From Nitzschia sp. DOCU1 (lineage: Eukaryota > Bacillariophyta > Bacillariophyceae > Bacillariales > Bacillariaceae): a DNA stretch of 64,000 bases. The position numbers were made by a program, and so were the translations under genes. Where the stretch lies: contig OX595992.1 of the NCBI GenBank assembly GCA_951394045.1, positions 2,046,001 to 2,110,000 on the forward strand. The letters are read 5' to 3'. The notes under the pieces are model-generated. The model had not been told where the DNA came from. It saw only the letters and a program-made list of their open reading frames with translations, and searched no databases. Positions 11,990-23,249 of this stretch are shown one piece after another (the first letter of the stretch is position 1; every line of letters begins with the position of its first letter).

Positions 11990-13465
11990 TCACCCACCAG
12001 CTACAATTCGACAGACATCCGCCGCTTCTGGAAAGGCTTCCTTCCCTCCATTTATATTCCATCTCCGTAAAAATCCCCCTCCTGGTAGCTTCAGATAGCC
12101 ATCAAATCTTCCATTGTGGAAGACTCCCAACTCAATGCCCACTCCTCGGAGCAACCAACTCTGTTGGGGAGTTAAAAACGCTGCTGGTATTGTCACTGCC
12201 ATTTGATCATCATATTTACGTTGCAAGAATCCATTGCCAATCAACGTTTCGGCCCAATGCATGACTGGCGGGCTCCTAAAAAAGTCCATGTTGGTGATAT
12301 GAAAGAACCCGTGAACTAACGGTATATTGCTCTGGCCCTTGACAAAACCTGTTTCTTCCTTGTCTCCCTTACATTCCTCACCTACTTGACGCACAAAATG
12401 ACCGTAGGGTGACAATTCGATATTGCACAACAAATCTCCAAAGGCTTGTCGAATCCGTTTTTGGACATGACGGCCTCCAGCATGACCCTGCGGAAAGTTG
12501 TCAAACAAAATCGTCGCGTTGTGTTGAATGGCAACGGCAATAGGATCGCGTGTCCATACTTTGGAACAAAAGGCATCGGCATCCAACCACATCATCCATT
12601 GATAGTTTTGTAAGGCGGAATGCTTCCAAATATGCCATGAACGAAATTCGGCTTGCCAATTATAACTGATTCTTCCGGAACCACAGTCGGACCACCAAGT
12701 CAAATTGCGGAATAATGATGGCATCGTCGCCTCATCTACATCACCGCGATCCAGGCCACAATCTTTAAGAAATTGCCGACGCCGTTCGGGCGATAGTTTG
12801 GCAATTTCTCCTTGTAACCCATCATTGTCTCGTACCACGGTCAATTTGGCGGGATGTACGACCCGAGTCACATTGGCATACAATTCGGGTGGTATAAATT
12901 CGGTTGTAAAGACCACAATATCATACAAGACTCGATGGTTGTAAGCTTGATGTAACAAACACAAGGTTTGTTCCAACATTGGTACATAGGCTTGATCGTG
13001 AATTTTGGTGACAATGACAACCCCAGGTTGACGTTGAAATTCTTGAACGGCAGCATTGTAATATCCCGAAAAATTCTTCATGTATTGTGTCGATTTTTCT
13101 ACATAGGTTGTAATGTGACGACCATAACGAATCGTTTTGTTGTTGTTGGCACCAGTTTTTGTGTATGCCACAAAAGCCTTGTCTTGGCTGGCGGCGCTCT
13201 TGGATCGAAGTTTCGAGGAGGATGGAGGCGGTGGGACCGTCATGAGCGTTTGTTGCGGATCCATGTTAGTTGCTAGTCGAAGGACTTGCACATGTTGTAC
13301 TACAAAGACAGTTACGGCCAACGCCGTACCTCCCAACCAAACGGTCATGGAACGACGACGACGCCTGGTCTTGGGGCGTTGTTGCTGCTTCGTATTCTCA
13401 CCCGACGGTGGAGGGGAATGACGACATGTGGACGCCGCCGCCGCCATTTGTGGCATTGCTACCAC
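11990..13465 (-). CDS. GT15-like alpha-1,2-mannosyltransferase, Golgi type II
   Basis: Single-exon frame of 491 aa. After an Arg-rich cytosolic tail (RRRRRS) a signal anchor spans about residues 40-58, giving type II Golgi topology. The lumenal part matches the KTR/MNT1 layout of family GT15: VVIVTKIHDQAY early, then FRSWHIWKHSALQNYQW followed by MWLDADAFC (metal/nucleotide-sugar site), then FHITNMDFFRS and a late KYDDQMAVTIPAAF segment like the conserved GT15 region before the C-terminus. Family members transfer mannose from GDP-mannose to O- or N-glycans. Assignment to GT15 rests on motif order remembered from yeast proteins and is good rather than certain. Confidence 0.75.
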   Translation of the reverse strand: MVAMPQMAAAASTCRHSPPPSGENTKQQQRPKTRRRRRSMTVWLGGTALAVTVFVVQHVQVLRLATNMDPQQTLMTVPPPPSSSKLRSKSAASQDKAFVAYTKTGANNNKTIRYGRHITTYVEKSTQYMKNFSGYYNAAVQEFQRQPGVVIVTKIHDQAYVPMLEQTLCLLHQAYNHRVLYDIVVFTTEFIPPELYANVTRVVHPAKLTVVRDNDGLQGEIAKLSPERRRQFLKDCGLDRGDVDEATMPSLFRNLTWWSDCGSGRISYNWQAEFRSWHIWKHSALQNYQWMMWLDADAFCSKVWTRDPIAVAIQHNATILFDNFPQGHAGGRHVQKRIRQAFGDLLCNIELSPYGHFVRQVGEECKGDKEETGFVKGQSNIPLVHGFFHITNMDFFRSPPVMHWAETLIGNGFLQRKYDDQMAVTIPAAFLTPQQSWLLRGVGIELGVFHNGRFDGYLKLPGGGFLRRWNINGGKEAFPEAADVCRIVAGG

Positions 13466-13882
13466 CTCACGTCAACCACTAGCCCGAAATTTCCTTCCAT
13501 GAGAGAGCGTCAGGATCAGCCCGTTGACGATGGTACTGTCGAAACAAAACAGAAGTAATGGCATGAATGGATGTCGTGTTACGAAATCGAAATGCCTCAC
13601 TTCTTTCGTGACGGCAAAAACGCGATCGGATGACTTTGATGACCACGAGGTCGCTCACGAGCTAAAGTGACTACTTGGAGTCCAAAACGCGCTTTGGCGC
13701 GAACGAAAGATCGTCGACTGCACGCCGCATCTTATCTTTGCCTCCACATGTGGGTGCCCCAAAGGAACCTTCCTTTGCTATTTTAGTTAGTACTCCACAC
13801 AACACTATCGCCACTGGAAAGTCCGCGGTGTAAAGAAAAATGACATACAGTAGCTAAATATTGCTGTCAGGCGAGTAGTGCC
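13466..13882. promoter_or_regulatory. Shared upstream region of two divergent genes
   Basis: About 420 bp separates the starts of the minus-strand glycosyltransferase and the plus-strand TDP1 gene, so both promoters should lie here. No specific element can be named. Confidence 0.4.
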
Positions 13883-15955
13883 ATGGCATGGAATTCATCC
13901 AAGGAAACGTCAGCGCCGTCGGGAGCGAGTTCTCAAGATCCGATTCTTTTGTTCGAGAGCGACGACGAGGCGCACATTAGTGGTGCTGATGGTGCGGTTG
14001 TTGTGGAACGTCCAACTTCCTCGGAATCTCCCGAGATTGATGCTCCGGCTTTGAAGAAAGTACGACGAGAGGACGAGTCAGAACCACCAGCATCATCATC
14101 ATCATCAGGTGCAGCACGTCCTGGTGGTCCTCCTTTTTCAGGGAGAAAACAAGACTCGGAACGACATGCCCCGTGCCCCATCAAGTTGTTTGCCACCGAT
14201 TCAGATCTACAAGCGCGCCAAGTTCACTATGAGACTACCGGAACAACCATTCACTGGTCGTACACTCAATGCTGGACACTTCGGGAATTGCTCGGTCTCG
14301 ACCAAAATCCACATGATACTCGCAGTGTAAACAACAACAATGATATTGAATGGCTGGTCATTTCCAATTTTATCATCAACTTTGAATTTTTGCTACAAGA
14401 ACTACCTGAACTAGTGTCCATACCACAAGTTTTGGTGATTTATGGTCATGCCGATGATCCAGCTACCATGGAACAGTGGAAACAAAATCACACTGGTCGA
14501 GTCGACTTTGTACAGCGTGATCCTTCGGCACCACCCACTACCACAGGTACTATCAATCCGCTTTCGGTGTCCATGCCCTATGGTTGTCATCATACCAAAT
14601 TATTCTTGGTAGGATTGGCACCGTCACCAATGCATCATTTAAGTCGTACGTTACGAGTCATGGTTCATACGAGCAATCTACGATCCAACGATGTCCATGC
14701 CAAATGTCAAGGAGCCTTTGTACAAGATTTTCCATGGAAACAAGAATTATTTCAAACGAGCGAGTTTGAGGAGACTCTTATTGCATATCTTTTAACGTAT
14801 CGCTATACAGAAAAACGACTCTGGCAGCAGCAGCAGCAACAACAACAACAACCCAGCACGAAACCAAAGGATACTGCGGCGGGCACGACAAGCGACGATG
14901 ACGCTTATGACGATTCACAACCATGTGTATTGGTCGATCAGATCAGCAAGTACGACTTTTCCAAGGCTATGGGGGTGTTGATTCCATCCATACCTGGTTT
15001 TCACAAGGTCCCATCATCAGCAGTAGGAAGCAGCAGCAGGGCATTGGGGTACCTTGCTGTGCACCAAGCCATTCAACAGCACGTACATGCCGTGAAAAAG
15101 TCGCGATCGCCTTCAAAACAAAAACAACTTTCAGCAAGTGGTGGTAGTGCTGGCTCTACTATTGTCTGTCAATTTTCCTCTATCGGATCCTTGTCAGAAA
15201 AGTATTTACAATCACTGTGGACGGCATGGGATGTCCACAGCGTGCTTCATCCGCCCAGGACGATGGAGGTGACAAAAACCGGCAGTCTTCTTCCGGCTAC
15301 GAAAGTAGCTGGTCCATCTCGCTTTCAACTAGTCTACCCAACCTACCGCGAAATCGTAGAATCGGTAGAAGGATTGAGTGGAGGTGGATCCGTTCCTGGC
15401 CAATCGAAAAATGTCCAAAAGCCATTTTTACAGCCACTCTACCGCAAATGGACTTGCCGCCGTCGAGGAGCCAAGACGATCGTACCGCCCACCATCATCA
15501 ATACGACAATGGGCAAGGGCGAAAATGTTCCACATATCAAGACATACTATCAAACCGTGGCCGGCGATGATGCTAGTATGCACTGGTTCGTCCTGGGATC
15601 GCAGAATCTTAGCAAGGGTACGTTTCAAAAATACATGAAATTTTGCCAGCCTTAACCACGCTGTCTTACTTTCTACCTCCTTTTCCTGGATGAAAATTAC
15701 AATATAGCTGCTTGGGGAGAACTCCAAAACGGTATGCGAGGACCTACCTTCAAGGTTCTTCACTGGGAACTGGGGGTATTTGTCTCGGCCGAAACCCTTG
15801 GAGTGGACCTTCTCGTCCCCTTTGATGAGACTCGAGATGAGGACAGCAGTACTATTGGCCGACGTCTGTGTGAGATTCCTTTGCCTTATCCATTTCGACC
15901 AGACCGATACGAAGCAGGGGATACCGCATGGATGGTGGATAGAATTCCTCACTAG
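13883..15955 (+). CDS. TDP1: Tyrosyl-DNA phosphodiesterase 1
   Basis: Two exons, 13883-15617 and 15708-15955, with a 90-nt intron (GTACG...ATATAG, phase 1). The splice rebuilds the family signature NLSKAAWG. The product is about 660 aa. It removes stalled topoisomerase I peptides from DNA 3' ends and belongs to the phospholipase D superfamily. Both catalytic HKD half-sites are present: HHTKLFLV (His237, Lys239) and HIKTYYQ (about His551, Lys553). The first 95 residues are Ser/acidic with a KKVRRE basic patch, as in other TDP1 N-termini, and suit a nuclear location. An uncommon insertion near residues 313-322 carries a run of ten Gln. Exon 2 supplies the conserved C-terminal WELGVF and PFDE segments. 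Confidence 0.93.
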
Positions 15956-16047
15956 CTACTATTAGCTCGTGGCAATGACTACAACACACATGTCTCTAAG
16001 GTTACCTTTATCAGGATGGATATGACCTTTACTCTATCAAAATGTTT

Positions 16048-17658
16048 CTATTCTTTGGTGTGACGACGACAAAACTCGGAGATGCGATCTGCCGCTTGCT
16101 CCAACAAGGGTTTGGCTGAACAAAACACTACCCGAAAGACTTGCGGCATGCCAAAGGCGCTTCCCGGCAACACAAACACATTTTCTTCCTTCAGCAGCAA
16201 GGAGGAAAACTCCAAGTCATCCTTCATATCCAGTTTGTTTGGCAAAATGCGGACCATGGCGTACATTGCCCCTTGTGGTGCTACTACTTCCAGCCCACGG
16301 CATGCCGATAATCGATCGCACAGCTGCTCGGCCTGTTCAGCAAGGGTCTCACGCAACTCTTCTTTCCACGCCGTAAGACCGGGATCTGTAGTGTCCAAAA
16401 GTGCAGGAATGGCTGTTTGGGCCAAATGTGATGCTCCCAAGATCACTTGGGCAAGACGCTTGGCTCCAGCTTCGACAGGGGCCAAGGATTTGTGAATGCT
16501 ACAGGGGATGAAGGGTTCAGATATGAGAACACAGTCCTTAGCGCTCCAAGACCAGCCGTCTCAACAATGACTGCAACAGCCGCTTACTTACTTGTCATGA
16601 AAAGTAATCCAACCAATCCTCCAACCTGGTAAAAGGAATTGCTTGGCCAATCCGCTGGCTGTGATGACTGGAACGTGACGACCCATCTCGGCGGCAACCT
16701 GGGCCATGGGATGAAAGGCATTCTCCCGGAATACCAAATTGCCGTACACTTCGTCTGCGACGATGGGGAGTCGGTGTTGCCGGCAAAATTCAACAATCTG
16801 AATCAAATGACTCTTCGAAAAAACACCGCCCGTGGGATTGGAAGGATTGTTGACAATGATTCCGCGAATCACGCTACTACCGCGATATGGCAACAAGATT
16901 TGTTCGAGATAGTCCAGGTCGACTTGCCACTGCCGATCTGGGTCCAAACGATACGGAAGTACGGACGCCCCATGCGACTCAGCAATGACTTGATACAATG
17001 GAAACCCAGGCTGTGGTACGAGTAGAATTGTTCCTGGATCCAAGAGCGCAGTCAATGCAAGCTCCAATGCCCCAGAGCAACCGTTGGCAATGATGACATT
17101 GTCGGCGTCAATCGTGTGCTCTTTCGATGAATGATATCGTGCGATTGCCTCTCGAGCCGCCGTCGTTCCAAGGGCGTTGACGTATCCAGCTGCATGTGGC
17201 TTGGATTCCACAGCGGTGACAATTTCTTGAATTGCCTGTGGACAAGGCGGAAGATTGCCTCCGACGGTAGGGTCTCCGAGCTGAATCCCGGTAGATAAAA
17301 AGTGTGGTTGTCAGGTCAGACGACTTCATAAATGACAACATCCTTTGCTTCTCATAGTACTCACCGCCAAGGAAATAAGATCCTTGCCATCGCCACGTTG
17401 CTCTCCCGTTTTGATTTGCTTAGCAATTGGATCCACAATGGCTCGAATGGGGTTGATCGTTCGAGTCGACTTGGCAGATGCTGGGCAAACCCATGGTTCT
17501 TGTCCAAGCTGCTCTCCCAGTACGATGGGTTCTATCAACACTCCAGCGCTGGCTTCTTGTGCTGCCAAGACTGAAGTCGGAGAGGAAACCGTCATTGTGA
17601 CTTCCGTGGTTTTGCGAGATCCCATTTCGAACCGGGTATTGTCAAGTTGTGGCGTCAT
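16048..17658 (-). CDS. Tyrosine-aminotransferase-like class I aminotransferase
   Basis: Three exons on the minus strand: 17658-17365, 17280-16592 and 16498-16048; introns are 84 and 93 nt. The product is about 477 aa. The N-terminus carries NPIRAIVDPI, then the splice restores LISLALGDPTVGGNLPP, the substrate-side motif of tyrosine aminotransferase. NNPSNPTGG (pyridoxal phosphate ring binding), VADEVYGNLVF (Asp and Tyr contacts) and SGLAKQFLLPGWRIGW (Schiff-base Lys) follow in the expected order. The enzyme would move the amino group of tyrosine or a related amino acid to 2-oxoglutarate. The frame is open upstream to 17775, so an N-terminal extension of 39 residues is possible; I chose 17658 because the extension is Cys-rich and unlike the family. 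Confidence 0.88.
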
Positions 17659-18534
17659 GATCGTTTGCACCAACTCTAGTGAAGGAGGCAACGAAAAAGT
17701 GAGTGAAGAATCCAACAAACCCGAGTGATCGCAACAACAACAGCGAGAGATCCCAAAAACGCGAACAAGGATCAATCACAATGCTGATGGCAAAGATGTC
17801 TTCACTCGGGAAGAATTCTATCGGTGGAGATGTCACGGGATGGTTGATGGGATCTGAGAACGAAGAGATCAAAGAAAACCAACAGCAGGTCGGCGGGGAG
17901 AGAACTCCTCCAGAATTTCTGTCAAAAAATATCCATGACTCGGAAAGCGACATCAGCCGAAAACTTCTCCTTCGGGTTACGGCCAGACGTTGTTGCACGA
18001 TTGAGAATGTTCGATCCAGTCGATTGCCCCATCATGCTAGAGAGCAGCTACTTGCTATCTCTTCGTTCCGATGAGATTGCGACTCTCCTCTCCATCTCAT
18101 CGGGTCGCCTCCAGAAGTGACTTTCTCTTTTCGGTCGTTACTAGATCTCTTGGTTGTGACTTCTTCCGGCTTTTCTCCATTTACCATCAACGCGAGACCG
18201 CAGCCTTCTCGCTATCAGAGCTACCTCGTACTCCCAACTGGTATGGATACTATGATCTCGTCTGGAGACACCCCTATCCGCCATTGCGCTGAACGATTGA
18301 TCACTAAAGACACCTGCATTTACAGAGATATTTGTCAAAAGAATAGTCGCAGAATGCTCTATACGCTTTTACTCCGACTATGTCTTCCAGGACGAGTGCG
18401 CTATTCGTTCATACCACCGAAAAAATCTAGATGGAATAGGCTAACATAGGATCCACGAAAAGGACCCCCCGATACTTCACAAGGCCGCAAGTGGCCCAAC
18501 ATACAGTGATAGCGCTCCCTTGCAAGTCGCTAGT
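17659..18534. other. Intergenic, no supported gene
   Basis: Several overlapping short frames on both strands but no domain or splice pattern. It contains the upstream region of the aminotransferase and the 3' end of the IQ-motif gene. Confidence 0.4.
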
Positions 18535-19354
18535 CTACTGAATCACTTCGATTCGTTCGACCACATTGCCGACCTCGGCACCATGAGTTCGAAGATATCG
18601 CTTTCGCAACGCATCCTCGTGCATCTGCTGCTGCTTAACACGCTCCTCGTATTGTCGCTTTTGATAGTCACGGTATGCTTGATCATCGTCTTCCGTGGCC
18701 TCTCCAAAGGCGAGACCCACGGCACAACACGACAGGAAACTTGGAACATCCGCCGAGGCAACGGGTTTTCCTCTCTTTGCCTTGCGACGTCGCTTGCGAT
18801 TTCGAATGGCAGATGTGGAATACCCTTGTTTTTCTATCTTATTCATGACCTTGTTGCGTCGATAAATCGATTGAATTTTGGTAGCCGCGGTTGTTTCCTT
18901 CAAAAGCAAAGAAAGAAATGTTCGTCAGCCGTCGCTCGCGTCCTACCAGCCTAAATTTCACCGCAAGTCAGTCACTTACAATATCCATCCAATCAAATCG
19001 AGGTGGGCCGTGAAAGGCAGCCTCCCGGGCTGGAGGGGGGAGCACCATCTTGGGTTGTTTTCGGGGGGTTTCCTTCGCTGTACTGGAAGAGAAAACGGTG
19101 GGCTCTTCAGTGATGCGACTGAGTTGCGCATGGTAAGAAGATTCTGCGTCCGAAGACGCAAATCGAAGCATTCCTGTTTGCCCCATTGGTGACAATGGGA
19201 TCGCCTTTGGATTGCCTGCAATGCCATCGTCGCTAGCAGAAGTGGCCGGAGAGTTGGAGCGCGTCCTTCGACCACCCTTCGTCGCGGGTCGGTCAAAAGG
19301 GTCCTTATCACCTACTGTCGTGGATCGTCGTTGGAAACAGCTAAAGGGTCCCAT
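18535..19354 (-). CDS. IQ-motif protein of unknown function
   Basis: Two exons, 19354-18980 and 18897-18535, with an 82-nt intron (GTAAGT...GAAG, phase 0). The product is 245 aa. The first half is Ser/Pro-rich and disordered. A conserved-looking PPRFDWMDI segment ends exon 1, and exon 2 begins with an IQ motif (TAATKIQSIYRRNK), expected to bind calmodulin or a myosin-type light chain. A strongly basic RNRKRRRKAKRG stretch and a Gln/Glu/Arg-rich coiled-coil tail follow. I recall similar FDW..DI + IQ proteins as common in diatoms, but their role is not known. Confidence 0.75.
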
Positions 19355-20082
19355 TGTTCTCGATTATGAGGGAAGATAGAGCTCCGCGAAGGCAACACAA
19401 GAAGATCTTTCGTTGCCGTTGGAGGGAGGAGGAGTTGTCTCGTCTTTGTTGCACTAGTAGGTGGAATGTTCATGATTTGAAGAGGCTCCATCCACTATCG
19501 TAAAATATTCCCGATCGCTGAAACTTCGGCGGTGGAGTGTGAGCGGGACATGCGTGCGTTGGATACCAAGTTGTATGTGATGGCGCTAAGGATTTAGCGA
19601 GCTGACTCCGATGCGCGCGCCGTGCTAAAAAGATTGGTACGGATCAAATTGAACATTCGTGCTAGAAAAATCGCAATGTCCAACTTCCCGCCAATGTCAA
19701 ATCCGTTGTCGATAATTGACGCACTCGACTCACTAATGACAATGGACTCTTTCGACCACAAACCAAATCATCGGTTGTGGTCATGGGAGTCGTCGCAACT
19801 AATTTTTGTATGTATCGATCTCGGCCTAGCTAGACCACCGAAGCAGACCTCTAGAGAAGTTATAGCAAATCGCAACGCAAGCCAATTCTGTCTACGAAAG
19901 AGTTTTACCGGTAGTTGAAGTATCTTAGAGTATATGATAAGAATTGCGTACGAACGACGTCCATGATCCAGGAGCGCCGGAGAAATTGGCTGGCAATCGC
20001 ACAGGGCGACAACTGCTAGATTGGCAATTGTAATTCATTACTACAAATCCCGCCAGAGCGTAGTAGCACGAGCCACTACTCA
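19355..20082. other. Intergenic, no gene seen
   Basis: The frame at 19622-19918 lacks protein-like composition. The region separates two minus-strand genes. Confidence 0.4.
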
Positions 20083-20904
20083 TCACACAGATGGCTGTTT
20101 GTCCTGAGCCAGAATAAAGTCGACCGCTTCCACTATTGAAGCGCACGTCGCCGTAATTGTTCCTTGTACTACTTTGGACTCGTCGCCCTCTTGATATTTT
20201 CCGGTCTGAACCAGCAGACCGGTTCCAATCCCAGCATCTCGTGCTCCCCCTACATCTTGCTTCACGTCGTCACCTACCATGCACGTTTCGTCTGCGGGAA
20301 TATCCTCCCACAAGGCGCTCTCAAAAAAAGCACGAGATGGCTTGCCCATGATGGTAGCCGTGACATCTGCGGCTAGCTCCAAAGCGGCGCAAAATCCCCC
20401 GGGTCCCAAGCTCAATTTCCCGTCGTTTGGATCTCGAATATAGGGCCCTTTGTGAATAGCAATCAAGGGACTAATGCTGTTGTCGCCGCCTCCATTATTA
20501 TTGGCACTCTTTGCATCCTGCAATACTCGAAAGGCTTGATTCAAAATCTCATAATTGAATTTTGAAGGGGCCAATGCGACGACCACACAGTTGTGAGGAG
20601 GTTCCAAGTCCACACCTTGTAAATCCGACGTATCTTCCACTAAACAAAAGGGTCGCAGCTGGTGTCGAATCAAATATCGCTGCGTTGCCAAAATACTCGT
20701 GACAAGCTCCTCGGGTGGAATCGAAATCCCCAACGATTCCAATTGTGCCAACAATGCTTTCGATGATTTGGTAGATGTATTGGTCAAGAATCGGATCCGA
20801 CGCCCACTATCTCGAAGACGTTGAATGGCATCGGCAGCACCGGGCACCACGCGATTACCAACATGCACCGTTCCCGATAAATCCAATAGGACTCCTCGGA
20901 TCAT
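20083..20904 (-). CDS. HDHD2/LHPP-like HAD phosphatase (subfamily IIA)
   Basis: 273 aa from the ATG at 20904; the frame is open 14 residues further but those residues are not conserved in the family. Motif I reads GVLLDLSGT: the nucleophile Asp8 is present, while the second Asp of the usual DxDxT is Ser, as in HDHD2. Motif II is FLTNTSTKSS, the C2 cap region contains GLAP-type APSKFNYEILNQAF, motif III is KPSRAFFESAL (Lys) and motif IV is MVGDDVKQDVGGA with the two metal-binding Asp. Length and motif spacing match HDHD2. The natural substrate of this group is unclear; LHPP acts on phosphohistidine/pyrophosphate. Likely cytosolic, as no presequence is seen. Confidence 0.88.
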   Translation of the reverse strand: MIRGVLLDLSGTVHVGNRVVPGAADAIQRLRDSGRRIRFLTNTSTKSSKALLAQLESLGISIPPEELVTSILATQRYLIRHQLRPFCLVEDTSDLQGVDLEPPHNCVVVALAPSKFNYEILNQAFRVLQDAKSANNNGGGDNSISPLIAIHKGPYIRDPNDGKLSLGPGGFCAALELAADVTATIMGKPSRAFFESALWEDIPADETCMVGDDVKQDVGGARDAGIGTGLLVQTGKYQEGDESKVVQGTITATCASIVEAVDFILAQDKQPSV

Positions 20905-21849
20905 GGATGATGGAAAAGGTGAAACGCAAAGGCGAGGGACTGGCAATCCGGGACCGCTGATGCCGATAACTCACTAATGAATGTGGTGTCAACGCACTTT
21001 CACTTTGGGGTAGACACCAAATCATTTTGCCATTGGAACTACGACTGACTCGAAGCATGACTACCGGTAATTTGTTGGCCATAGTTTGTGTGGTGTCGAC
21101 AAATAGATCCGGGGCGGATCCAAAAGTGGCACAACAGGGGTCAGAATTTAAATTGTATAATACAAATATTGTTTTGATGGACCCCTAACTGATCCTTCAT
21201 TCCACGATTGCTTCCCGCCAAAATGGACCCAACCGACCACTGCTATGTATATGATGGTGGGATCGGAGTTTCGTCAGGCGACTTTTGATTGGCTGATTTT
21301 GGCCCAACCCGGCAAAATTTTGTTATTGCCCTTCTTTGAAGTTTTGACATATATTTTGGAACGACGCGTCGAAGATCGGAGATACAGTACTGTACTGCCT
21401 TCCACGGCCGAGCGCAAAAAAGGCTTACGATATCCTACCGGGTGTGCAGTACCCGGTGTTCGCTCTCGCTCATAAAAAACCGAGAACTGTTCCGTGTTTG
21501 CGTTTGTCTCGACCAAGACAAGAGAGAGTTTTTAGAGTGAAATCACAAAAATAACTACAGCGAGGCATCATCGTTTGACAAGCTCCCAACGCGAAGCCCT
21601 TATCAACTTAGGCTTCTTACTACAGGTACTATTAATATATTAGGAAAGGCACCCGAACTTAGCAAAAGGCGCTAAACCGAAGAATCGCGTCGAGTTGGCT
21701 ATTCGGATTTGATCTCAGCACCAGCAACATCGCACAACAACACGACACCGTTGATCGACCGCTTCCGTTTGGATTGAAACCCATCAATCATCAAAGCATT
21801 CACGGACGATAGCGTTGTTGACATTTCCTCAGTACGCACTCAATCAATC
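20905..21849. other. Intergenic between divergent genes
   Basis: About 945 bp between the HAD phosphatase start and the histidine phosphatase start. The frames at 21245-21516 on either strand are uninformative. Both promoters should lie here. Confidence 0.4.
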
Positions 21850-23109
21850 ATGTTGTACAATCCATCCAAATCATCACCAATGAATGTGAAGGAGGTTAAG
21901 AAAACATATACTAATAGTCCCAGACTCCAAAACGAGTCCACCACAAGCAGCACTGAAAGCTCACAAAGCAGCCTTCACCAGCAACAGGAGCACAACGAGT
22001 CTGCATCGGCATCTTCTGCTGCTCATCGTTGCTCACCGAACAACTCCAAACCCCCAGCTCCTACAAACTCCCTGCTAGGAATGCTCTTGCCACGAATTGT
22101 TACCCCCGATGGAAAGGAAATGCACAATACGATTTTGTCTCCGTCACCATCGGCTCGATTTCATACATCTCGAGAAAAAGGCAACAAGAACAAAGAGGAG
22201 AAGCCCCACACGTGTTTAGTTTACTTGATTCGACACGGTGAAGCCAGTCACAATGTACTGGAAAAGGCGGCAACACGTCAAGCCCAGAAACAAGCCGAAG
22301 CTCAAGGTCTGAGTAAAGAAGAAGTTCTAGCTTGCATGGAACAAGCTAGACTGGCTGTCTTGGAAGACGAAAGTCTCCGTGATGCTAGTTTGAGTGAACA
22401 GGGTCGTCAAGAAGCCCTCGAGGCCAAACGTCGACTGGAAAGACTGGTTCATCTCCAGGGGCTGGCCTTTCCCTCCAAGGTGTTGGTGAGTCCACTGACA
22501 CGAACCTTGGAGACGGCAAACCTCATCTTTCCAAAACATGATACGATTCATGTACGAGAAGAGATTCAAGAGCGCCAAACAGGCAAACCATGTGATTGCC
22601 GCCAGTCGTCCAGTTTGCTTTCAAGTCGAAAGTGTTTCAAACGTTTTGAAATGGAAGCCTTGCGACAAAGTTCGTTTATGCAACATGAAGGCGAAGATGG
22701 TGAACAACAAGGAGCCGTAGTCACCGAGGAATCTAGTAGTAGTGACGACGATGATGACGAGTCTGACGAAGACAACAATCGTTGCATTCACCCTGCATCA
22801 CGTCGGTGGAAGAGTGATTCTCGTTATACCGGCGCCCATGCTAATCATAAGGACTCTCCTCGAAGAACGCTTTCGGATAATCCAGAGGAAGAAGACCGGG
22901 CCTCGCTGAGAGAACGTACCCGAAAGTTGTTGGATTTGTTGGATGAACCCAGTATTGCCGTGGTAACTCACAAGGGTTATTTGCGCGAACTTGAGCGTGG
23001 GACTTTTGGAAAACAAGACGCTGCGGAATTTGGCAATGCCGAAATTCGTGTCTATCGGGTCCATCTTTCTGCCGAGCAAGACCTGGAAAGGGCTGAACGT
23101 GTTGTATAG
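21850..23109 (+). CDS. Histidine phosphatase (phosphoglycerate-mutase-like) with acidic insert
   Basis: Single-exon frame of 419 aa. After a ~110-residue Ser/Gln-rich N-terminal region comes the catalytic loop YLIRHGEASHN (His129 is the phosphorylated nucleophile), then SEQGRQEA and VLVSPLTRTLETANLIF, the second Arg-bearing motif, and near residue 376 VVTHKGYLREL with the second catalytic His. This is the branch-1 order. Between the motifs is an insert of ~100 residues with CDCRQSSSLLSSRKCF and a strongly acidic run (SSSDDDDDESDEDNN). Substrate cannot be predicted; sugar phosphates, phosphoprotein and nucleotide derivatives are all known in the family. It converges with the next gene, with 140 bp between stops. 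Confidence 0.85.
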   Translation: MLYNPSKSSPMNVKEVKKTYTNSPRLQNESTTSSTESSQSSLHQQQEHNESASASSAAHRCSPNNSKPPAPTNSLLGMLLPRIVTPDGKEMHNTILSPSPSARFHTSREKGNKNKEEKPHTCLVYLIRHGEASHNVLEKAATRQAQKQAEAQGLSKEEVLACMEQARLAVLEDESLRDASLSEQGRQEALEAKRRLERLVHLQGLAFPSKVLVSPLTRTLETANLIFPKHDTIHVREEIQERQTGKPCDCRQSSSLLSSRKCFKRFEMEALRQSSFMQHEGEDGEQQGAVVTEESSSSDDDDDESDEDNNRCIHPASRRWKSDSRYTGAHANHKDSPRRTLSDNPEEEDRASLRERTRKLLDLLDEPSIAVVTHKGYLRELERGTFGKQDAAEFGNAEIRVYRVHLSAEQDLERAERVV

Positions 23110-23249
23110 TATACCGGACATCGATTTTTGGTACGCCCGCTGATTGTACTGCAACAATTCTCTCTTGCATACATTGTTTGTTATGCATTGCTATATGATA
23201 ACTGCTAGATGTTATAGAATTTCAAACTAGAAGAAAAGACAGAGCATTT

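Noticed and set aside
13137..13558. Plus-strand frames over the glycosyltransferase 5' end
   Set aside because: Antisense shadows of the Arg-rich N-terminus and its upstream region.
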